Assembly (NCBI GenBank): GCA_026315105.1
Contig: CM048744.1
Coordinates: 662,163,676-662,227,675 of the forward strand
Length of the DNA: 64,000 bases
Source of the DNA: Locusta migratoria
Taxonomy: Eukaryota; Arthropoda; Insecta; Orthoptera; Acrididae
Direction: 5' to 3'
Shown here: positions 35,917 through 47,745 of the stretch, one piece after another
Position numbering within the stretch: the stretch's first letter is position 1
Layout: the number at the start of each line of letters is the position of its first letter
Notes under the pieces: generated by a model
Seen by the model: the letters and a program-made list of their open reading frames with translations, nothing else
What the model was told of the DNA's origin: nothing
Database searches by the model: none
Program-made: the position numbers and the translations under genes

Positions 35917-37160
35917 AATATTTATTCAAGAAGCGTATAAAAATTCGCTTTACACTTTCTTGAGTGAGAATCTCCAGTCTTTCAATAAAAACACTGTGAG
36001 GGGTAGCTAAGATATGGCTTACATTCAAAGAAATAATATTGACAGCTATTGAGAGATTTATACCAAATAAATTAACAGAAGAGGGGAGCTGATCACTGTG
36101 GCACACAAAACAGGTTAGATCATTCTTGCAAAAGCAAAGCACCAAGCATGGAAAATTTAAACAGACACAAAATCCCCAAGACTGGCAATCTTTTACAGAA
36201 ACTTGAAATTCAGTGCAAACTTCAACGTGGAAAGCTTATAATAGTTTCCACTATGACACCCTGTCACATTATTTGGTAGAAAATCCGAAGAAATTCTGGT
36301 CATATGTAACGTACACTAGCGGCAAAAAGACACTCAATACTTACACTATGCAATATCAATTTTGATGCTACTGATGACAATGCTTCTAAAGCAGAATTGC
36401 TGAACACAGATTTCCAAAATTCCTTCACCAAAGAAGATGAAGCAAATACTCCAAAATACAAATCAAGAACGGCTGCCAGCATGTGTAATTTAAAAATAGA
36501 TATCCATGGAATATTAAAGCAACTTAAGTCACTTATAAAAAGCAACTCTCCCAGTAGAGCTTGTATACCAATTATGTTCCTTTCAAAGTACGGTGATGCA
36601 ATAAACCGTACCTAGTTATCTCAAACAACTTTTCGCTCAGTAAAAAAACCATACCCAAAGACAGGAAATTGCACAGGTCACTCCAGTATTCAAGAAAGGC
36701 AATAGGAGTGATCACAAAATCACAGGCCTATATCATTTACATTGATTTGCAGCAGTATTTTAGAACTTATACTTTTCTCAAACATTATGAACTATCTTGA
36801 AGAGAAGGACCTATTGTCCCATAGTCAACATGGATTCTAAAAGTATTGTTGTTATGAAACATGTAAATGATTAATGCTATCAACTAGGGATCTCAAATAG
36901 ACTCCATATTTCTAGATTGCTGGAAGACATTTGACACTGTACCTCTAAAACAACTCCTAATCTAATTGCGAGCTTATGGAATATGGCCACAGCTGTGAGA
37001 TTGGATTCATGATTTCAGTCAGAAAGGACACAGAAAGTAGGAATTGATGAAAAGAGAGTGGATAAAACAGAAGTAATATCTGGCATTCCCAATGGAAATA
37101 TTACAGGGTGCCTACTGTTCCTTATATTTATAAAATATTGGAATTGGTGGGGAATTACGA
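35917..37160 (+). pseudogene. CR1-like LINE copy 2, linker and RT remnant
   Basis: It continues the element left of the Tigger. The linker has ENPKKFWSYVTYTSGKK (36270-36320), then IHGILKQLKSL and SPSRACIPIMFLSKYGDA. These are colinear with VVQQLKSL and SSGPDCIPIRFLSDYAEA of CR1 copy 1. Further RT traces are AQVTPVFKKGNRSD and KTEVISGIPNGNITG, after which similarity fades near 37150. Many stops occur, and no FADD motif or 3' tail was found. Confidence 0.82.
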
Positions 37161-38149
37161 ATGTAATAAAGAATTATGAGGTAAAGTCTAACAATGCAAA
37201 ATCCGTTATTAGGTAATAAAACATAATCAAAGGCAATCAGGAAGTAACATCATTACAATTAAAAGCAACAAATACAATATTAAAATTGTATTAAATGTGG
37301 TGCTGCTACAGTTCATAGTGTGTGACACATTCCTCACAGCTGCAAGCTGAACATAGCTGAAGACATGCAAACAGTTTTGTCAAATATATGGTACTTTCAA
37401 CTGTCTGTCTGTAGAAGGCCACAGTTAGCTGAGTGATATACAGTTGCGGCAATACTCACCCAATCAAAAGAAGATTAAGTACATCTACAAATTCAATGCT
37501 AAGGATTGTTTCATCTACTAAGTTAACTTCTCCAAATTACATGAATTGCATTGTAATTTCATCTTTCATTAATAAGCACAGTAATGGTATCTCAAAGGAT
37601 TCTGAATTTAAGATCATTTTGCTGTACATTAGTGTATGATACGACACTGCCCCATGAAAATTACTTGTAGTGCTTATTTTAAAATATTCCTACACAGCTT
37701 CACAAACATTACTTACAGAAGGACAGGTCAAAGAAGAAATGGAAATGTTACTACATTTATGTCACTGACCTGATATATGTGGGTTGGTCTCTCTCTGTGA
37801 CGTCATGGGCCAGAGACATTTCAAGCAAATGCACACTGACTATAAGAATCACACACTTCAAAACAGCTTCCATCCGTGGCAACACATTAAGAAAACGACC
37901 ATATGTAACTCGCTGTCGTGAACGTAATTTGCGAGTAAGAAGAAGCTGAGTTCTCAGCTCAAGGCTGGAGGTGACATTGGAATTTACTGCTTCTATACAA
38001 TGTATAACTTGCCTATGAAAACCAATAATCAGGTATTAGGAATCTCCTTTCCTCTATAATAATATAGAATCAATGTAGTTATGCTTAAAATATGTTCAGT
38101 GCCTTATAAACATAAGAATGATTCACACACAACTAGGGGCAAAACTGAC
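37161..38149. other. No gene recognised
   Basis: AT-rich with short ORFs. No element motif or repeat shared with the rest of the window was noticed. Confidence 0.5.
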
Positions 38150-39620
38150 TCTTGATTATTGATAATAATTGCCTAGGCAGATGAAGGTCAGGTGGGTGGA
38201 GGGTATGAGCAAGAGAGGTGAGGACGGGGGGAGGGTGATGGCATAGTGGGAAATAGGTCTTTTGACAGACGACTCACCGGAATTCTGATGATACATCGTG
38301 GGGATGAGAGAGGAAGCTCGAGATGAGGACTGAGATAAGTGGAAGGAGAAGGCAGCACACAATCTAGATGGGGAAAAAGTGGTGTGGACAGAACAGAGAA
38401 AAGATAAGGAAAGACAGTGGGAAACAGGTTAGTAGAGTTTTGGCCAGGGAAACTGTAAGAGCACAGAATATGTTTGAGAGAAACTAGTGCTGGAAGAGAT
38501 ATCCAAATTATAAGTGTAATAAAGCACCTACTAAAGTCATTTGTAAGCTTTTTTGCAACATGTTTGACAACTGCATGGTCAAGACTGAAGTATACACAGC
38601 CTGGTAATGGCCGTTCATGTGAGAAGACAGCTGGTTACTTGTCTTGCCCATATAGATTACTCTACAGTAGCTGGTATTTAACATGGATGCTTTCACATGT
38701 GGCCCTGCCTTTCATTGGGTAAGGAATGCCTGTTACTGGACTGCAGTATGAGGTGGTGGGAGGGTGTATGGGACAGGCCTTGCACTTGGACCAACTACTT
38801 GGGAACAACACTTTAAGTGAAGGATTTGGTGTAGAATTGGAGGATTTGAGTAAGATATTCCTTACCTCAGAGCAAGGCAATAGGTCATGAAAGTCCCAGC
38901 AGAGGAAGTGGTCAAGCACCTCCAAGTCATGGTGATAAGGGAGTGTTGGTCAGTGGCTGGTTAACACTTTTACCTGTATCAGAGGAGCATATAAGTGGAC
39001 AGCATATTGTCTGGCAGATTCACTGTCTATGGGTGGCAAGGCTATACGAAAAGCAAGGAAGATTAGGGTTTCATGTCCCGTTGACATTGTGGCCATTAGA
39101 GAGAGAGAGTAAATGCTCAGACAATTTTTGTCAGGGATGACGAAGGTAATCTGCCATACCCTTTGAAAGGAACCATCCAGTCATTTGCCTGAAGTAATTT
39201 AGGGAAATCATGGAAAACTTAAATCAGAAAGGCTGGAGGTGGGCTTAAACCACAGTCCTTCCAGATGCGAAGGCTGTACGAAAGAGATTCTTTCACATGG
39301 ACCTGGTGACAACTATGTAGTGGATGTAATGTTGGTGGATATGGGCAGATGTATTAATCGAACCATCTAAGAGGTGAAGATTGACATTTTGAACAGTGGC
39401 ATGTTGAATTGAGAACTGCTAAGTGAAGCACACTTGGGAATAGGTATTGAGGTTATAGAGAAAATGTGAAATGTCCTTGTCATGATACCCAGTCATGAAA
39501 ATATTATCAATGAATACGAACAAGAGAAGGAATTTTTGGTGTTGACTGGGTAGCAAGGATGGCCCATAATATGGCATACAATGGTGCCATGGAAGAACTT
39601 GTGGCAGTTTCACACATTTG
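38150..39620 (-). pseudogene. Penelope-like element remnant, GIY-YIG type (RT trace and nuclease)
   Basis: On the minus strand, 39613-39419 has LLLFVFIDNIFMTGYHDKD and FLYNLNTYSQ, which resembles the RT active-site block (consensus Y/F-IDDIF) with the second Asp changed to Asn. 38925-38510 has CKACPIHPPTTSYCSP, VTGIPYPMKGRATCES, IHVKYQLL and VIYMGKTSNQLSSHMNGH, the Cys-containing lead and GIY-YIG nuclease core. The nuclease part matches the copies at 9.7 and 55.4 kb. It is decayed by many stops. Confidence 0.65.
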
Positions 39621-39974
39621 GCCTTTGAAAGTAAAATGATTGTGGATACAGATGTGGTTGACTAGGAGGATTAGGAAAGATGTGACAGGTTTAGTATCAA
39701 GGGGAACTGGGAAAGGTAGTGATCTTTGTGATTCTTCAATTTCTCTCAGTGTATTTCTTGATCAACAGTTCACGGTGTACCGCCAGTTCATAGCATCCAA
39801 AGGGCACAATATTTCAGTGATCATACATGTCAACATTGTCAGATGGCAGATTAAGCATGCTCTCCAAACCACTACTACAGTAAAAACTGAGGAGACAGAT
39901 GAAGCCACAGAACAGGATGTAGGCACTGCCTTTATACCACACAGCAGGCTCTATCAGGAAATATCTGAGGCATA

Positions 39975-40640
39975 TTGAAGAAGCACTGAGTAAAAACTAT
40001 CTTTTGCCCTCCCAATAAAACATAAGCACTGCTGGGGACTATCAAAGAGATCTTGGTTTGCAGAAGGCTGGTGTGTATCAGATTCCATGTCAATATGGAA
40101 ATACGTATATTGGACGGACAGTGTGCACCATCAAAGATCATTGTTGGGAACACTAGAGGCATACTCAATTGATATATCCCAACAAGGAGATGGTTGCAGA
40201 ATACTATTTATCCAAAAATCACGCCTTGGAGTATGAAAAAAACAGGATTTTGACACTAACTTCCAAATACTGGTCTCTAGCATGAAAGCTGATGCAAGTG
40301 ACTCTCTGCAACCACCAACATGTGCCCTGGGGGCAGACAGCAGATGGGAAGGAGCCTCGCAGGAACTGAAGAAGCAACCTTGGATGTGCGCTGTGGTGTA
40401 GACTGCGGGGGAAACACCTCGCAGGAAAAAGGGTACATAAGACGGCCATAAAAAGGGTACATAAGACGGCCATGGGGCCTCAGGAGTTTAGTTTGTCAGT
40501 GCACCTGATGATGGTGATGATGATGATGATGATGATGGTGACATGTATGATCACCAAAATATCATGCCCGCTGGACACTATGAACCATCACTACACCTGT
40601 AGACTGTTTGATCATAGTAATCCTTTGTTGCAAGACCATG
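39975..40640 (+). pseudogene. Penelope-like element remnant, GIY-YIG endonuclease, second family
   Basis: One frame reads LQKAGVYQIPCQYGNTYIGRT (about 40055-40118), then PNKEMVAEYYLSKNHALEYEK. This is the layout of Penelope nuclease domains: GVYxIPC, C-x-G-x2-YIG-x-T, H-x5-E. A stop follows EH at about 40153. The wording differs strongly from the other GIY-YIG copies here, so two lineages are represented. The segment ends near a short coding-like tail (MPAGHYEPSLHL, 40565-40600). Confidence 0.75.
40426..40473. repeat. Tandem duplication, 2 x 24 bp
   Basis: AAAAAGGGTACATAAGACGG plus CCAT occurs twice, perfectly, head to tail. A GAT microsatellite follows at about 40508-40540. Confidence 0.95.
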
Positions 40641-41567
40641 GGCATGGGGGATGTTTCATGCACAGTGATTAACATTTAGTATTTAATTTAATAAATTAAC
40701 CTACTATATTATTAGTAAATTAAGAAAATCAAATGCTACAAGATACACTTCAACAATCTCTACATAAAACTATTTATCATACTTTGGAAATACATGCTTT
40801 GTTTGATACTACTGGGAATGTGGAAATTAGAGCTCTGCAACCAGCATGAACCTGGGGCACACTGGAAGTGCAGATAGGACATGCGGTTTCACAAATTTAG
40901 TAGGAATAACAAAAAAATCTTTTTTTCCTTAAAAATAGAAAATATTATAAAATATATCAAAATGACACGTGCACTGTTACAACTGACACTCCTGAAGTAG
41001 GTTAAACAATGTAGTGAAAGATACTTCATCTCCAGATAATGTTTTGAGGTTTACAACTAGTAGCAAAGTGTAGTGATATTAATGATTGTGTCTATGAGCC
41101 TGATAGGACATAAAAGTATTCTGAGTTGTGTTTAATGAGAAAAACAGCATGTCCCCAGATAGTATCCCCAGCAAAATATTCATTAAATGGTAGGTGACTC
41201 CCTTCACAGCCTGCCAACAGTTACAGTGTTGAAAAGTTGTGTAAACTGATAATGGACTTTAGAATATGGTAACAAATTTTTGTTGTTGTCAAAAACTATA
41301 TGATAGAAAAAGTAGGATTTTATTATTGTAATAAAATATAATTCACAGCCATGGAGGTCAAAAATGGATAAATTGTTGAAAAAGAGGATGATGAAACTGA
41401 TGGAAAATTGAAAATTCACATGAAGTATACTCTGTCCTTAGCACACTGAAATGGTATGTCTTTGATACAATAGCCCCTCACTTCTGGAATGAATACAGAT
41501 AATAAATTATTAATACTCTGGTAACTCCTTGTCAGTACCACTCTATCATTTAATTATACAGATGATG

Positions 41568-41598
<31 letters not shown>

Positions 41599-41932
41599 AG
41601 TGAATGGTTTTTTGCAACAACTTCTGATACTATGACCATTCAGTGTTGCAATTAGTGCATAGTCATAATATTGTAACTCAGGAGACTGTTTATAAGTGTT
41701 GAACAATTTAAAAGCAAAAATAAGTTGTTAGAAGAGAAGCATCATTTGGGACTTCCAGTAACTTAAAAAACAGAAGACAATGTACAAAAAGTTACAACAA
41801 TTAATTCTTGAGACAGACAAATAAGTATTAAAGAGTTTACCAATGGATTTAATAACTTGTACAGGTCTGTGCAAAGCATTTTAACTGATAGTTTGCAAAT
41901 CAGACATGTGAGTGCAAAATTTGGTTCCAGTG
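40641..41932. other. No gene recognised; (AAT)n at 41567-41596
   Basis: AT-rich, short ORFs only. Confidence 0.5.
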
Positions 41933-41942
41933 TTTTGAGTGA

Positions 41943-42280
41943 GTGAGTGAGCTTCGGTTGCACAGTGGTACAGTGCCGGACTACAAATTCAAACGTCGCT
42001 GGTTCGATCCCCACCAGGTCCTAGGATTTCTATCTGTCAGTTTCCACTTCTTTCACCTCTGGCAGTATTGCTCATGTGAAAAATACTGAGTAGCACCGGG
42101 ATTCGGAAACCACGTTAATCTGTAGGTCCCCCTATAACTGGCTGGGTAAGTCAGTTCAAAGGTCGGAAGAAGGCAACGGCATACCACCTCCAAACAGGAC
42201 CATGCCTAGTAAAGTACTGTGGTGTTCAAACCAATCTTTGGATTGTTGACTACTTTACCCCCTCCCCCCCCCCTTTTTTT
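41943..42280 (+). mobile_element. tRNA-derived SINE B (338 bp)
   Basis: The tRNA-like head has CACAGTGGTACAGTGCCGG (A box) and GGTTCGATCCCC (B box). A central block CCACGTTAATCTGTAGGTCC at 42110-42129 is shared with SINE A. The end is C-rich and then T-rich (42255-42280). The target-site duplication TTTTGAGTGA lies at 41933-41942 and 42281-42290. Confidence 0.9.
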
Positions 42281-42549
42281 TTTTGAGTGAAGAGGAAAAG
42301 GAAAGAAATGTATGTCAGTTTTCAGAGAGTTGATAATCTTCATTCAGAACTTGACTCCATGTTCCTGAGATGAAAATTCAGATTACCCAATACAAGTGAT
42401 TCTGCTCACCTTAAAAAGGCATACAGACAAAACTGAGAGCTGAAGTAATACTCATATTTTTCCTCCGCGTTGATGGCATAGTGTGATCAAGTTTGTTCTA
42501 AGGGAAACAACTGTAAATGATGGATTTTACAAGGATGTGCTGCGAAATT

Positions 42550-42880
42550 TTAAGGCTAAATGGTGTATGAAGAGGGAAACCAGAAGAATGATCTATTCAC
42601 TGCCTTCTTGCTTTTTATTCATGATTTTTGGCTGGAAAAAGTGTTATTGATTGCCACATCCACCTTACTCACCAGATTTAGCACCATGTGACTTCTAGCT
42701 TCTCCCAAAAATTAAAACTGTGTTTAAAGAAAAAATTTTGACACCATTTCTGACACAGAGATGGCAATGATGGAGCAGCTGCATGCCATTCCTAAAGGAG
42801 GCTTCCAGTCATGTATTCAGCATTGAGATAAGGCAATTGCTAGCCAAGGAAAAATACTTTGATGGAGATTAAATGAATGT
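42550..42880 (+). pseudogene. mariner-type transposase C-terminal scrap 3
   Basis: Mixed frames read VIDCHIHLTHQI / PCDF-like wording at 42655-42700 where mariners have the YSPDLAPCDF block. DTISDTEMAMMEQLHAIPKGG and FQSCIQH follow. It is short and broken, and the family assignment rests on this C-terminal stretch only. Confidence 0.55.
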
Positions 42881-43729
42881 AAGCATTTTACTTTGTTTGT
42901 AATAAATTTATCCCTATACATTTTATCACTCCTCATAATCTAAAGGTTTAAACACATTGCCACTGCCTACTGGACAATGTAAAAATTTATTTGCTAGTAA
43001 CCTGGGTTACAGGAAAGGACTTTGGCATGTACTTACAAAATCGGTATACATAAGATAAGGGGTGGTGATGAGCTTGATATCAATGTATTTACTAAACATT
43101 TGCCACTTTCAGCTAAGTACTGCACACACATTATCAAATAACCATAGACTGCCATGTTGTCAATAGTGTTGATAGCATAGAAATCAACTACCATTTCAAA
43201 ATGGCCAAGGAATACTTGGCTGAAAACTGTTAGGAATGAAGACATGGGTAGAAAAATGAGATAACGTACAGTACTTAGAAAAGGTGAAAAAGGAAGTTTT
43301 GTAAATAAGGCTGGAAAAATATACAGAACTAGCTGTAAACCTGGCATTACCTGGGTATTTATTTATTTGAATATTCCGTCAATCCAGTTCCTCTTCCCTC
43401 CTCTGTCTGTCAACCACTTTCCTTACTGTCTTTATTCATCTCCACCTCTCTCAGTTCATCTCTCCTCCCCATCTCTGAAAAGTTACAAGTACCTCCGAAT
43501 TTTCTCGGTGATTGGTGGAACGGTGTTAAAAAATTGTGGATGGTATCCTTCTCCATGCACCACAAGAAATTTAGATTAGTGTGAAATCTGTTTAAGGTAC
43601 CCTCTTGGCATGCACCTTATGAAATCTCACAGTGATGCTGCTGTTGTTTTGAAGGCCAAGTGTGTAAAATTTCAAGATAGAGGTAAAACAGCAGACTGGG
43701 GTCAATATTTGTTCTAAAGCACTCTCCAC
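42881..43729. other. No gene recognised
   Basis: A pyrimidine-rich patch (43385-43490) and AT-rich sequence without motifs I can name. Confidence 0.5.
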
Positions 43730-43733
43730 CATG

Positions 43734-45316
43734 AGCGAGGGTGAAAGTCGGGGTTAGAGTTTAAAATCAGGAAAGTTCAATTTTTAAAACTCACAACTAC
43801 CAACTGCGAACCATATTCCTAAACATGCAAAAACACTGGAACTGTGATTGCTACTGTTTGACTCGTTTTCTAGGGGATGATATCACACGTTCACAGCTTT
43901 CCTTCCCTGCATATGATTAACAAAAAAAAATCATAATAAAGTAAGTTCATGTGAGACAAGGGTGTACTAACTACTATTTTTGAAAACACATGAAAGTTCA
44001 CTTTATGTTGTTTATTACACCATATTAAAACCCTGTGGCTGATACATCTGTACGTCGACAAATTTATCAAATAAACTTATAGCTCGTGAGCCCCCAGACA
44101 AAATGAATATTTGTCGCAAATTGTTTTCACATCATGTGCCTGTCTCAAACACCGTTTATGTTCATACCTATGCGACGACACGTGTTACATTAACGAAACA
44201 CAGTCACTTTAATTTAGTGCGAAGCACACCTTGTTACGCCAGCTAAATATTCACAACACACAGTAGCACTTGATACAACTTGGTGCAGTCTATGACGAGC
44301 AACCACACTTGGCAATTGCCACACAAAAATCTATAGTCTCCACCTGGAGATCCACATGCCGACCGTGCAGAGCGACGCCGCCTGGCCAGCTACACCACTT
44401 GCTCCCGACTCCTGACTCCTCCCTGGGCCACGTGCGCGCGCGCGCGCCAAAAGCCCAACTGCCGGGTTTTTTCCCTATGTCATCAACTTCCCCATGTGAG
44501 CTGTTCTAACCGACTTGCCAACGTACAGTGCTCAGCCAATATATTTCTAAAACTTTACTTAAAATCAAAATAATTACACTACACATTAAACAAATATCTT
44601 CTTACGTTGTTATATTATTCTAAACATCCTTTGTACTATTTATTATAATCGTGCAATTTCTTATATCACAGATAAGTGATTTAACTGAATATTTCAAGAT
44701 AAAATGCACAAGATTAATTGAAAATAAAATGAGAAATAGTTAATATATTATTTTTATAAACAAACATTGCCAAGCTAGTTGTGTAACCGTCTTGTATTCA
44801 TTGGTAATTTATTACTTTTCATTGTCAATTAAACATATTATGCTAGATGTGACTATATCAGCTAATGTATTGTTTATTTGTCAACAGGCTATTTTGTAAT
44901 GATGGCCTTAAAGGTTTCTAACTACATTGTATTACTTCAAATGCAAGTAGTATTAGAATATTTCATTCCATGCTGTACACTGCACTGCGCCTGGCACTCG
45001 CCATTGTCCCTCTCCCCCTTCACCGGAAACGAACCTGGAAAATCCTAAGCTGGAACAAGCCACCAACGTCAGCCTGCTCGCTGGCCTCCCGTCAGCTACA
45101 AGCACACAGCAAATCTCAACGAGAAGAATTTCTACCTATGGCCTAACTATAAATGTTGTCACCCAACCGCGTACATACATTGCTACCATAATTAATAAGA
45201 TTAAAATTGTGTAACATTTAGTGCACTGGCATGGTCAATGTTTGCAGTGAACTTCATACTGTTTAATTATCAAATGCTATTAATTACCAATATTTCTATT
45301 GGGCGGTAATCTCACA
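43734..45316. mobile_element. Solo-LTR-like insertion, copy 2 (1583 bp)
   Basis: Aligned end to end with 11811-13373. It begins AGCGAG (first base differs from the TG of copy 1) and ends CTCACA. A different 4-bp target-site duplication, CATG, lies at 43730-43733 and 45317-45320, showing an independent insertion. It contains a (CG)n-rich stretch at about 44434-44448 absent from copy 1. Confidence 0.78.
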
Positions 45317-45389
45317 CATGTACCCTACCATATCTGATGTAGATAGTGGCCTTTCTCATGTTTTAAAGATAAAAATGTGCAAAATTTCA

Positions 45390-45900
45390 TCAACACTGTT
45401 AAAAGAACCTTCCTCGTTGTTGTTTGATGAAATCTGTTCTCTTCTTTCAACATATTTTCAAAAACAGACACACATTGTTGTATCTCGCATTGCATTCTAT
45501 AGGTGTAAAAAACATCCTTATCAGACCTATGTGCTTGGGCTACTGAATTACAAGGACTCAGTCACAACATCAATTTGAAACAGAAATTCATAAAGAATCA
45601 TATACTGACTCTATGGTTAGGGATGCATTTTGCATTCTGCACCGGATAAAGAAATTCGCCAATGAGCTCTTCAGTCAGATAATCCCATGTTGGATGAAGT
45701 ACTTTCCATAGCTCAATCCTTTGAAATCACTCATGCCACGGCAATCAATTAGAGGCATGGGGTGACTTCAGTGAGATACAGACAGGTCAGACATATGATG
45801 ATGCACCAGGTGCAAGTGCAAACGTAGATGCTGCAGTAAACATGCGCCCACAGCATCGGCCAGGCAATTTGCACAACACGAAGCAGCCGAATAGAGGTTG
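45390..45900 (+). pseudogene. Gypsy 2 gag remnant
   Basis: SSLLFDEICSLLSTYFQKQT with ARYxF-like SRIAFYRCKK (45410-45510) matches the gag end of Gypsy 1 (LSFDEMCRLLSAHYCP). Further on, DEVLSIAQSFEIT (45680-45730) matches LNIAQSFEV of Gypsy 1. No zinc knuckle remains. Frames shift between these blocks. Confidence 0.65.
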
Positions 45901-45902
45901 AA

Positions 45903-45904
<2 letters not shown>

Positions 45905-45973
<69 letters not shown>
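45905..45973. repeat. (CT)n microsatellite
   Basis: About 34 CT units lie at the gag/RT deletion junction of Gypsy 2. Confidence 0.95.
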
Positions 45974-45976
<3 letters not shown>

Positions 45977-46000
45977 GGCCTCCAACAGTCGATTGTCTAT

Positions 46001-47745
46001 TTGGGTTTTCAGTTATCTGGCGAAGGCATTCATCTTCTTCAACAACATGTTACAGCTATTGAGGATCTCCCTCGCCTGACATTGGTCAAGGAGCTTCAGC
46101 CCTTTCTGGGTAAAATAGCCTACTATCACAAGTTTTTGTCATCTGCTACAAAGGTGGCTCATCCACTAAACCAGTTGCTTCATAAGAATGTGCCTTTTCA
46201 TTGGCCCGCTGATTGTGACGCTGCTTTTCTTCATCTCAAAGAACAACGGCAGCAGCGCCTTGTCTTGCCACATATTGCCCTGGACAACATTTTGTTCTAG
46301 CCACCGACACCTCTCACTATGGGATTGGTACTGTTTTGGTGCTTCGATACACTGATGGCTCGGAACGTCCGATTGCATATACGTTAAAGACACTGACTGA
46401 CGTGCAATGGAAGTATTCCCATATAGAAAAAGAGGCTCTGGCAATAGTGTATGCCTTGACAAATTTTGGTGTCTTTATTTATGGAGCAAAGTTTCATCTC
46501 ATCACCGAACACAAGCCATTAGTTTGTCTATTCCATCCCTCGGCCTGACTCCCTGACAAGGCAGCGCACCGCCTACAACGTTAGGCTCTGTTCCTTTCTC
46601 GCTTTGACTATGAGATTCATTTCTGATCCACTGCTCAGCGTGTCAACACTGACACATTGTCCTGTTTGCCAATGGGACCAGACCCCTGTTTTCAAAAAAA
46701 AAAAAAAAAAAAAAAATGTTCAAATGTTTGTAATTCTATCGGACCAAACTGCGTGGTCATCAGTCCGTAGCTTACAAACTACTTAAACCTAGTTAAACTA
46801 ACCTAAGGACAAACACACACACCCATGCCTCAGGGAGGACTCGAACCTCCACGGCGAGCAACCGCGCGCTCCGCAGCGAGACGCTTTAGACCGCTCGGCT
46901 ACTCCACCGCGGCACCCCTGTTTTCAACCGTGATGAGCTGCTGTGCTTTCATGTGGATGATCCTGAACAATGTGTTGTTGGCGAGATTCCCATCAACAGT
47001 GACAGGTTAGCCACGGCTACTGCTTATGATTCTGTTCTGTGCTGTGTGCTGTGTTTCATTCAACGGGGTTGGCCTGATCGCTCATCTGGAAGGGCCTCTG
47101 ATCCATTGAGTAACTACTTTTTCTCTTTGTTTCCGCCTCACTGCTCGTAACAGCATTGTTCTCCTCTCCACCAACAGAGCCTCCCTGTGAATGGTTGTTC
47201 CTGCGTCGCTTTGAGCTTCTGTTCTCCATCAGGGACACTGGGGTGTCTCGTGCACAAAGGGGCTGGTGCATTGGCATGTCTACTGGCCCAGCATCGATGC
47301 AGACAACGAACACGTGGTCACTGCTTGCAAACCGTGTGCTAACCAAGCTCCTACTCTGAAGTGTCACCTCTTTCTCCGTGGCCTACACACTTGCACCCAT
47401 GGGAGCGCATACATGTTGACTATGCAGATCCCTTTCTTGGCACCTATTGGCTTCTTGTGAAGGATGCATATTCTAACTTTCCCTTTGTTGTAAGTTGTGC
47501 ATCGCCTTCCACAGTAGCAACCAACCTGGTGCTAGCCAGAATATTTTCCTTGGAAGACCTCCCTTCCACACTAGTCTCAGACAATGGTCTGCAATTTACT
47601 TCCTCTGAGTTCTTCAATTTTTGTACTCAACATGGTGATACACACATCACGGCTCCAACCTTCCATCCTCAATCGAATGGTGAGGTTGAACGCCTCGTTC
47701 GTACTTCAAATCACAATGAAAAAATTGTTCACTTCTTCTTCCTCT
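46001..47745 (+). pseudogene. Gypsy 2 RT end, RNase H and integrase remnant
   Basis: 46001-46300: LVKELQPFLGKIAYYHKFL and HPLNQLLHKNVPFHW, the RT C-terminal connection. 46336-46548: YTDGSERPIAYTLKTLT, YSHIEKEALAIVYALTNF and FHLITEHKPLVCLFHP, the RNase H domain with its first Asp motif split off by a stop. After the SINE, 47361-47745 holds the integrase core: IHVDYADPF (Asp), LVSDNGLQFTS (Asp) and HPQSNGEVERLVRT (Glu). All three catalytic residues are kept although flanking frames are broken. A C-terminal AELFHGRQPRSLLH piece follows at about 47810-47850. Confidence 0.85.
46694..46913 (-). mobile_element. tRNA-derived SINE C (220 bp) inside Gypsy 2
   Basis: The minus strand starts with a Leu/Ser-tRNA-like head, AGTAGCCGAGCGGTCTAAAG, and a GGTTCGAGTCC B box. 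It runs through GACTGATGACCACGCAGTTT and ends in an A tail (seen as A in the plus strand at 46694-46716 because the copy has an unusual complement; see findings). The target-site duplication ACCCCTGTTTTC lies at 46682-46693 and 46914-46925, and removing the SINE restores the Gypsy sequence. Confidence 0.85.
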
